Below, in pieces: positions 7,247 through 12,538 of a stretch of 14,132 bases of DNA. Every line of letters begins with the position of its first letter. Within the stretch, counting starts at the first letter, position 1. The DNA comes from Flavobacteriaceae bacterium (lineage in GTDB: Bacteria > Bacteroidota > Bacteroidia > Flavobacteriales > Flavobacteriaceae). The notes beneath the pieces are model-generated. The model saw only the letters and a list, made by a program, of their open reading frames with translations. It was not told the DNA's origin and did not search any database. A program made the position numbers and the translations under genes. The DNA is taken from assembly GCA_013001365.1 (NCBI GenBank), contig JABDMQ010000093.1, positions 1 to 14,132 of the forward strand, written 5' to 3'.

Positions 7247-9073
7247 TCAATAGGAATATTCTACGAAATACATCTGTATCTTGCCTTTGCCTTTAGCCTC
7301 AACAGAACCTCTTGGTTCGAATTTAAAAACGTCGTATTTCTTTAATTCCTCATAAGTCGACTCACTTATGTTTACCTTGTTAATATCTCCTGAACTTTCC
7401 ATTCTACTTGCTGTATTTACGGAGTCTCCCCAGATATCGTATTGAAACTTCTTCGTTCCTACGACTCCTGCAACCACAGGACCTGTATTGATGCCCACAC
7501 GAATATCGAACTTCGCTAGTTTATGGTCGAAATCCCTTTTGGTCTTTTGCACGAACTCAATGATCTCCAATCCGGCTTGACAGATCTTGACGGTTTGATT
7601 TTCTATTGGAAACGGCAAACCAGCCGCACACATATAGGCATCTCCAATGGTCTTGATCTTTTCAAGTCCATACTTGCCGATGATCTCATCGAATTTTGAG
7701 AAATAAAAATCAATGCTCTTTACGAGTTCTTCCGGTGATAGTTTTTCAGATTGTGCAGTAAAGCCTTTAAAATCCGTAAACAATACCGAAACATCATTGA
7801 ATTGCTTTGCTTTTACCTCGCCACTTTCCTTAAGTTCAGCAGCCGTTTCTTCTGGTAAAATGTTCTTTAAAAGATCATCAGAAAGTTGTTTCTCATATTC
7901 TATTATCGCATTGGTCTTTTTCATGAACTTATTGCGCTTGAGGAGTCCAATTGCAAGCAATAGGATTAGGAACAGCGCCACACCTGTAGCAATGACCATA
8001 ATCTTTTGCGTCTTTTTTTGTTGATTCAATAAATTTACTTCGGCTTGTTTCTGGGATACTTCAAATTCCGTGCGCTCTTTAGCCATTTGCTGCACATTCT
8101 TAATGCTATTAACACTATCTCGATAAGCAATATGTGATTGATAATGGTCAAGAGATTTTCTATAATCTCCACTATCTTCATAGAATCCAGATAATTTAAG
8201 ATACGAATTGCTTACCTGTTCTTTTAGTCCATATTTTTCTGCAAGATCAAGACTTCTTTGGGCAAACTCGAAGGCCTTTTTATTTTTTCCTTGCTCTTGA
8301 TAAATTTCGGACATGGCATTAAGGTATTCGCAGATTGGAGCGTAATCCTCAAATTCTTCTAAAACCCTTACAGCCTTCTCCAAATTGAGCTCAGCCAAAT
8401 CATTATCACCTTTCTTGGCATATACTAGACCAACGTTACCCATCTTATAAGCCCCTCCAAATTCATCTTCTAATGCCTCCAAGATCTTACCGGATTCATT
8501 GAAGTAATACAAGGCAGAATCCAATTTATCCTGTTTGTAATACTCGTCTCCAAGATTTAATTGAAGATATGCTAGATTTTGCGAATCAGACTCTTCTTTC
8601 ATTAATTCCAGTGCCTCTTTATAATAACCAACTGAGGTCTCATTATCTCCCATGATAGAATATACATCGGCGATGGAAATGTTTATAGAGGCTTCCTCAG
8701 ATTTAAGACCAGCTTCGGAGGCAATCTTAGCGGCATCGAAGTAGCTCTCCAATGCCTTGGTCATATCGCTTCGTAATCTATAGGCATTCCCTTTTTGCAA
8801 ATACCCAGAGAATTCATACTGGGCAGAGTCCAGGTTTTTGGCTGCAACTATGAGTTGAAGGCTGTAAGTAATTATCTTTTCAGTATCCGTTTCAGATTCC
8901 GCGATCTGTTGTAGAATCCTTAGCTCTTCTGACTCATCATAGTCGCCATTTTGATAGATGATCTGTAAGCGATCACTAAGTCTTTGGTCTTGGGCAAATA
9001 AAGGATTCAGAAATAAACAAAAAAAACCTATGGTTATATAGGCTTTCTTGAGTAAACTGTCGAATATGAACAT
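7247..9073 (-). CDS. Membrane TPR sensor with class III adenylate cyclase domain
   Basis: A 608-residue sensor-type enzyme predicted to make cAMP from ATP. A signal peptide (residues 1-27, ending LFA before QDQ) is followed by a long TPR region (about 80-320) with several good repeats such as ALESYFDAAKIASEAG and SVGYYKEALELMKE. A short coiled stretch (322-356) leads to a transmembrane helix (358-378) and a cytoplasmic class III cyclase domain (about 425-608). The metal-binding aspartates are Asp434 in LFTDFKGF and Asp478 in IGDAYM. Adenine selection is by Lys474 (EKIKTIG) and Asp546 (YDIWGD), and transition-state binding by Asn553 and Arg557 (VNTASR). Each chain carries the complete set, so a homodimer would have two active sites; the Lys/Asp pair argues for adenylate over guanylate cyclase. 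This topology puts the TPRs in the periplasm as the likely input module. I start at the ATG at 9073; an in-frame GTG at 9085 adds four residues. Confidence 0.92.
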   Translation of the reverse strand: MFIFDSLLKKAYITIGFFCLFLNPLFAQDQRLSDRLQIIYQNGDYDESEELRILQQIAESETDTEKIITYSLQLIVAAKNLDSAQYEFSGYLQKGNAYRLRSDMTKALESYFDAAKIASEAGLKSEEASINISIADVYSIMGDNETSVGYYKEALELMKEESDSQNLAYLQLNLGDEYYKQDKLDSALYYFNESGKILEALEDEFGGAYKMGNVGLVYAKKGDNDLAELNLEKAVRVLEEFEDYAPICEYLNAMSEIYQEQGKNKKAFEFAQRSLDLAEKYGLKEQVSNSYLKLSGFYEDSGDYRKSLDHYQSHIAYRDSVNSIKNVQQMAKERTEFEVSQKQAEVNLLNQQKKTQKIMVIATGVALFLILLLAIGLLKRNKFMKKTNAIIEYEKQLSDDLLKNILPEETAAELKESGEVKAKQFNDVSVLFTDFKGFTAQSEKLSPEELVKSIDFYFSKFDEIIGKYGLEKIKTIGDAYMCAAGLPFPIENQTVKICQAGLEIIEFVQKTKRDFDHKLAKFDIRVGINTGPVVAGVVGTKKFQYDIWGDSVNTASRMESSGDINKVNISESTYEELKKYDVFKFEPRGSVEAKGKGKIQMYFVEYSY

Positions 9074-9118
9074 ATCTTGTTTCACGAATCTTTCATAAGA
9101 GTAAAATACTCAATGCAT

Positions 9119-9628
9119 TTAGTTCCTTGATCTAATCCTAATTTTTGGATCTATAAAATAATACCCAGATTGCACAGCATTCCTTATAACACTGAACCCG
9201 AGAACGTATTTCATCTCGGCATCTTCAGCATCATAAGCATCCAATACATCCAACACATATTCTGGCTGCCCTAATTCGCCTCTTGGTACTACAAACTCTA
9301 GTGACAACAAGTCATCGCCAGAGACATAGTTAAGAGAATCAATGACAAAGATATCCGTCGCATTGTTAGAACGCATAGAGAAAGTGATCATATCTCCTAT
9401 CCTAGCTTCTGTGGTGTAATCAGCATTAGACACTCCCGCTGGTTGACCAAAATTTGCAACTGAACTTGCTTCACTTCCTGCAGCAAGGAGAAGCAAGGCA
9501 TCTACGTCTACAGTTAGGACAACTGGAAAGTTCTGAGGTTGATCAGTATTATTATCGTCATCATTATTACAAGCGACAGCAAATAAGGCAATAATCCCAG
9601 CCAATAAGAGGAATTTCAATGATTTCAT
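9119..9628 (-). CDS. Lipoprotein of unknown function upstream of the cyclase
   Basis: A 169-residue predicted lipoprotein with no family I can name. The signal peptide ends in the lipobox AVAC, with Cys20 the lipidation site. The mature N-terminus starts NNDDDNN; acidic residues just after the cysteine resemble the lipoprotein export signals described for Bacteroidota surface lipoproteins, so outer-leaflet display is possible. The remainder (about 35-169) alternates hydrophobic and polar residues, suggesting a small beta-rich domain. It ends in a basic tail, KIRIRSRN. The stop codon is only 45 bp from the cyclase ATG (33 bp from its alternative GTG), so the two are very likely co-transcribed. 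This makes the lipoprotein a candidate partner for the periplasmic TPRs of the cyclase, which is inference from position. The ATG at 9628 gives a complete signal peptide. Confidence 0.85.
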   Translation of the reverse strand: MKSLKFLLLAGIIALFAVACNNDDDNNTDQPQNFPVVLTVDVDALLLLAAGSEASSVANFGQPAGVSNADYTTEARIGDMITFSMRSNNATDIFVIDSLNYVSGDDLLSLEFVVPRGELGQPEYVLDVLDAYDAEDAEMKYVLGFSVIRNAVQSGYYFIDPKIRIRSRN

Positions 9629-9664
9629 AATGATAAGGAGTTTATTAAAGGTTGATTAATTGAT

Positions 9665-9680
9665 TTTGATTGTTATCAAA
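9665..9680. promoter_or_regulatory. FNR-box-like dyad at the cyclase cluster promoter
   Basis: TTTGATtgttATCAAA has perfect 6-bp arms around four bases and contains TTGAT-N4-ATCAA, the E. coli FNR consensus. It overlaps the predicted -7 element and is centred on the predicted transcription start (about 9672) of the minus-strand lipoprotein-cyclase cluster, a position that suggests repression there. It lies about 110 bp upstream of the predicted phoD start. The match is seen directly; binding by a Crp/Fnr-family protein is inferred. Confidence 0.45.
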
Positions 9681-9684
9681 TATA
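9677..9684 (-). promoter_or_regulatory. Predicted promoter of the lipoprotein-cyclase cluster, -7 element
   Basis: The minus strand reads TATATTTG, an exact TAnnTTTG match, with the first T 56 bp before the ATG at 9628. Transcription would start near 9672 with a leader of about 44 nt. No convincing TTG lies at -33. Confidence 0.45.
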
Positions 9685-9746
9685 ATTCAATTCTGACTAA
9701 TATGTCTGAAGTTATTTGGAAAATAGAATCCTCACTAGTAAACTGA

Positions 9747-9776
9747 TTTGGATATATGTGCTAATTATCATTTTTG
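9747..9776 (+). promoter_or_regulatory. Predicted phoD-family gene promoter
   Basis: TTTG at 9747-9750 and CATTTTTG at 9769-9776, spaced by 18 bp, fit the -33/-7 layout with one mismatch (C for the first T). Transcription would start near 9781, giving a leader of about 32 nt before the ATG at 9814. Confidence 0.4.
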
Positions 9777-9813
9777 TATCTCCTGATATTGAGTTAATGA
9801 TTAATTTTACTTC

Positions 9814-11364
9814 ATGAGACGATTTTCATTAGTATTTTATTGTGTGGGCTGTTTGTTCTTTAGTTTTTGCAAACCCTCTGCACATGTAATTGAACCATTT
9901 CTAGAATCAACTTCCCATTTACAGGACAAAAATTTAAAACCATTTTATCATGGTGTTGCATCAGGTGATCCCTTGCAGAATTCCGTGATAATATGGACGC
10001 GTGTAACACCCGAAACTTCACTTTCAAAGATTGAAGTTAAATGGGAGGTATCAACGGATAAAATGTTTAATAACAATGTTTTAAATGGCATTGTAAATAC
10101 GTATCCTGAAAAAGACTATACCATTAAAGTTGATGTAAAATCGCTTCTACCCGGAACAACCTATTACTATCGATTCAAGGCACTAGATGGCGTCTCGCCA
10201 ATTGGCATAACAAGAACTTCTCCAGAATCTTACAAGGAATTGAAATTTGCAATAGCAAGTTGCAGTAATTATGAATTCGGATATTTCAATGCCTATGGAA
10301 GGATGGCCGAAGAGCCAGGCCTTGATGCAATTATTCATTTAGGTGATTATATTTATGAATACGGAGAAGGTGTCTATGGCGATACAACCATAGGTCGTGT
10401 TCATATTCCTAAATATGAAATATTGAGTCTTTCAGATTACCGAAGCCGGTATTCTCAATACAGATTGGACCCTGATCTCCAGGCTGCCCACAGAAATCAT
10501 CCTTTCATTACCATTTGGGATGATCACGAAATTACTGATAATGCTTATGTTGATGGCGCAAATAACCATCAAGAGGATGAAGGAGATTATCAGAAACGCA
10601 AGGCCATTGCTAAGCAAGTGTACTATGAATGGATGCCTATTAGAGATAAGGAATATCATTATCGCAAATTATCATTCGGGAATTTGGCAGATCTGTTCAT
10701 GCTAGACGAGCGTTTGGCTGGACGGACCAAACAAGCTGAAGGCCCGGACGATCCACAATTAAAGAATAAAAAGTTACTAGGTGATGCACAAATGACATGG
10801 TTTGAAATTACCTTGAAGAATTCAAATGCCCAATGGAAGATCATTGGTAACCAAGTTATTTATTCTTACCTAGATTGGGGATACCCAGAGTTCAGGACGA
10901 ATATGGATTCTTGGGATGGCTATCCTACGGATCAGCAAAAAGTTGCTGATATCATAAAGGGCAATTCTATTGAAAACGTAATTTTTGTAACGGGTGACAC
11001 ACATCGTGCATGGGCATTCGAAGCTACGAACGAGCCATTCAATAGCTATAATCCAGAAACTGCTGAGGGCGCATTTGCAGTGGAGTTTGGTGTTTCGAGC
11101 ATAAATTCTGCCAATGCCGATGAACGCTTTTCCTCTGAATCCGTTCGTGCACATGAAAAAAAAATAATGAGTCCTGACCTCAATCCTCATTTAAAATTCA
11201 CCAACATGCGCGACCATGGGTATTTACTCTTAACCCTAACGGAAGAAGAGGCTACTGCCAACTTCAAGATAGTCAATACCAATAGGAGGCGTGACCCAAA
11301 CATCTATACCGAAAAAGTCTTCAGTGTAATGAAGGGAAGTCATAAACTCATTTCAAAGCAATAG
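9814..11364 (+). CDS. phoD: Alkaline phosphatase D family protein
   Basis: A 516-residue exported metallophosphatase of the PhoD family, which cleaves phosphomonoesters and phosphodiesters outside the cytoplasm to release phosphate. The N-terminal PhoD domain (about 42-135) is fibronectin-type, with HGVASGDPLQNSVIIWTRV (46-64) and LLPGTTYYYRF (111-121). The metallophosphatase core follows. Metal ligands of characterised Fe/Ca PhoD enzymes are matched by Cys150 in ASCSN, Asp178 in HLGDYIYEYG, the DDHE motif at 236-239, and GDTH at 394-397; RDHGY (466-470) gives the late conserved His468. The length is normal to slightly short. The N-terminus is hydrophobic with Cys19 in FSFC, a poor lipobox, and begins MRRF without a canonical twin-arginine motif, so the anchoring mode is uncertain. 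It is divergent from the lipoprotein-cyclase cluster and convergent with the next gene. Nucleotide, phytate or extracellular DNA fragments are possible substrates; none can be chosen from sequence. Confidence 0.92.
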   Translation: MRRFSLVFYCVGCLFFSFCKPSAHVIEPFLESTSHLQDKNLKPFYHGVASGDPLQNSVIIWTRVTPETSLSKIEVKWEVSTDKMFNNNVLNGIVNTYPEKDYTIKVDVKSLLPGTTYYYRFKALDGVSPIGITRTSPESYKELKFAIASCSNYEFGYFNAYGRMAEEPGLDAIIHLGDYIYEYGEGVYGDTTIGRVHIPKYEILSLSDYRSRYSQYRLDPDLQAAHRNHPFITIWDDHEITDNAYVDGANNHQEDEGDYQKRKAIAKQVYYEWMPIRDKEYHYRKLSFGNLADLFMLDERLAGRTKQAEGPDDPQLKNKKLLGDAQMTWFEITLKNSNAQWKIIGNQVIYSYLDWGYPEFRTNMDSWDGYPTDQQKVADIIKGNSIENVIFVTGDTHRAWAFEATNEPFNSYNPETAEGAFAVEFGVSSINSANADERFSSESVRAHEKKIMSPDLNPHLKFTNMRDHGYLLLTLTEEEATANFKIVNTNRRRDPNIYTEKVFSVMKGSHKLISKQ

Positions 11365-11403
11365 AGAGATTATTTTAGGATCAAGAAAAACAGCATTGGT
11401 CTC

Positions 11404-11835
11404 TCACTGGCAAATTGCCGTCCCTTGTTTTACTATGGTCACTCCATCTCGTATGAACATGCTTCCATCAGGTAATCTATAAATTGGATAAAATTGCTGG
11501 TTACCGTTCGTTGCTGAATAATGGATGCCATTAACGCCATTCTGGGTGATGATCTTCCAAATGCCAAATTCCTGCCAATTGGACTTCTGTTCATTGCCTA
11601 ACACAGTCTTTTTAAGTGTACTACCATAAATACCATAACCATTTGGGCAGTAATGTATCTCAAGAAAATAATATGTGCCGTAGATGACCTCGCCCTCACG
11701 ATAGGTAATTAATAATCGATGACCATTGAAAAAGTTGAACAATTCCTCCACAGAAGGGTTAACTTGGGCAGATGTAGACTCAATATTTCCAAATCCAATC
11801 ATGAATACAAGAATTAATATGAAATTAGGATTCAT
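11404..11835 (-). CDS. Small exported protein of unknown function
   Basis: A 143-residue protein with a signal peptide (about 1-23, cleavage likely after TSA). The mature part, with LFNFFNGHRLLITYREG (32-48), YYFLEIHYCPNGYGIYGS (55-72), FGIWKI (90-95) and GNQQFYPIYRLPDG (111-124), reads as repeated short beta-strands. It recalls lipocalin-like or META-like small barrels, a resemblance of style and not a firm family assignment. Cys63 and Cys142 could pair after export. No catalytic motif is visible. The gene converges on phoD, with stops 39 bp apart. It is probably a single-gene transcript; upstream lies an inverted repeat (11872-11894) that could be regulatory. The ATG at 11835 gives a full signal peptide. 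Confidence 0.8.
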   Translation of the reverse strand: MNPNFILILVFMIGFGNIESTSAQVNPSVEELFNFFNGHRLLITYREGEVIYGTYYFLEIHYCPNGYGIYGSTLKKTVLGNEQKSNWQEFGIWKIITQNGVNGIHYSATNGNQQFYPIYRLPDGSMFIRDGVTIVKQGTAICQ

Positions 11836-11871
11836 CCCAATGCGCCGTTAGATATTATTAAGATACGACTT

Positions 11872-11894
11872 TTTGATCAATTAAAAAGATCAAA
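11872..11894. repeat. Inverted repeat upstream of the small exported protein
   Basis: TTTGATC and GATCAAA form perfect 7-bp arms around nine A/T-rich bases, 37 bp upstream of the ATG at 11835. The position suits an operator or a leader hairpin. The arm spacing is too wide for the Crp/Fnr dyads at 4453 and 9665. Confidence 0.35.
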
Positions 11895-12013
11895 CAAAAT
11901 CTTAAATAATTGAAAATAAGCCCATAAGATGTTAAAATGTTCTTAAGAAGTGTGACATTATCTGATTTGAACCGTCTATTAAGTAAGCAGTCAATCAAAA
12001 AACAACCAATGTC

Positions 12014-12229
12014 ATGCTTCATCAATCAATCATCATCATCACCAAGGCTATCAAGTTATTTGGAATAGGCTCCGTATTTCAGGATATATATTTAAGCTTC
12101 TTCGATGCTATAGGGGTAAACTGGCAGCTTTTAATGTATACCATATCAATTGAAGCTCTATTCATTCTGCTGAAAAACACAAAGTTTGCCGTTCCAGTTT
12201 GGGTGCAATTCATTGAAGATGTCATCTAA
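12014..12229 (+). CDS. Possible small membrane-associated protein, 71 residues
   Basis: An open frame starting with ATG in otherwise noncoding DNA, with no competing gene on either strand. The product is hydrophobic, with IGSVFQDIYLSFFDAIGV (17-34) and LLMYTISIEALFILL (39-53). The second stretch could be one transmembrane helix, preceded by Trp37 and followed by Lys54 and Lys57. It has no signal-peptide cleavage site and no recognised family. Its codon choice is mixed and not obviously random. A second small frame follows about 100 bp downstream, then an intrinsic terminator, so both may share a transcript. I found no good TAnnTTTG promoter upstream. It may be a chance open frame; confidence is correspondingly low. 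Confidence 0.35.
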   Translation: MLHQSIIIITKAIKLFGIGSVFQDIYLSFFDAIGVNWQLLMYTISIEALFILLKNTKFAVPVWVQFIEDVI

Positions 12230-12328
12230 AAATTAAAAATCATTTCCTGACTTTTTAAACCAAAGCTTGAATTTTAAGTCAAATAATCAATAATCATTAA
12301 TTGAGTATGAATCCTTAAATCTATTGCT

Positions 12329-12427
12329 ATGAAAAAGTTTAAAGAATTACTAAGCATGAAATTGATGCAGTTCAACGAATCTTTGAAAATCTATGGAAAA
12401 GCCAGTAGCTATGCTATACACAGATAA
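12329..12427 (+). CDS. Candidate small basic protein, 32 residues
   Basis: A short open frame beginning MKKFKELLSMKLMQF and ending KASSYAIHR. It is rich in Lys with regularly spaced Leu, Met and Phe, so an amphipathic helix is likely over the first 22 residues. The start has an A/T-rich leader like other genes here, and an intrinsic terminator begins 27 bp after the stop, which argues that this short region is transcribed as a unit. No known family is recognised. Alternatives are a leader peptide of the 71-residue frame's transcript or a small RNA whose open frame is incidental. Confidence 0.4.
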   Translation: MKKFKELLSMKLMQFNESLKIYGKASSYAIHR

Positions 12428-12453
12428 ACTTCAATCAGAACTTCGATTTCATT

Positions 12454-12487
12454 AAAACCCTTGAATAAGAGAATTTTCAAGGGTTTT
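12454..12487 (+). terminator. Intrinsic terminator after the small-gene region
   Basis: Perfect 12-bp arms AAAACCCTTGAA (12454-12465) and TTCAAGGGTTTT (12476-12487) surround a 10-base loop. The 3' arm continues into GTTTTACTT, giving a T-rich tail on the plus strand. The A-run on the 5' side also makes weak termination on the minus strand possible. It separates the small frames from the DUF5916 gene. Confidence 0.85.
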
Positions 12488-12513
12488 GTTTTACTTGATA
12501 TTACGTATATTTA
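12486..12513 (+). promoter_or_regulatory. Predicted promoter of the DUF5916 gene
   Basis: TTG at 12486-12488 and TATATTTA at 12506-12513, 17 bp apart, fit the -33/-7 layout with one mismatch in the last base. The -33 element would lie at the end of the terminator hairpin. Transcription would start near 12518, about 20 bp before the ATG. Confidence 0.33.
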
Positions 12514-12538
12514 TTTAAAATAACATCATTCTAGATAA

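Noticed and set aside
11155..11164. Run of nine A within phoD as a possible frameshift or phase-variable site
   Set aside because: The reading frame is intact across it and conserved motifs follow in frame; ordinary Lys codons explain it.
10432..11190. Minus-strand open frames of 61-106 codons within the phosphatase gene
   Set aside because: They are antisense to conserved PhoD motifs and have no signal or domain of their own.
11364..11405. GAGAGA and TCTCTC at the convergent ends of phoD and the small exported protein gene, as a shared terminator
   Set aside because: The arms are six bases with a 30-base loop and no proper T tract; too weak to call.
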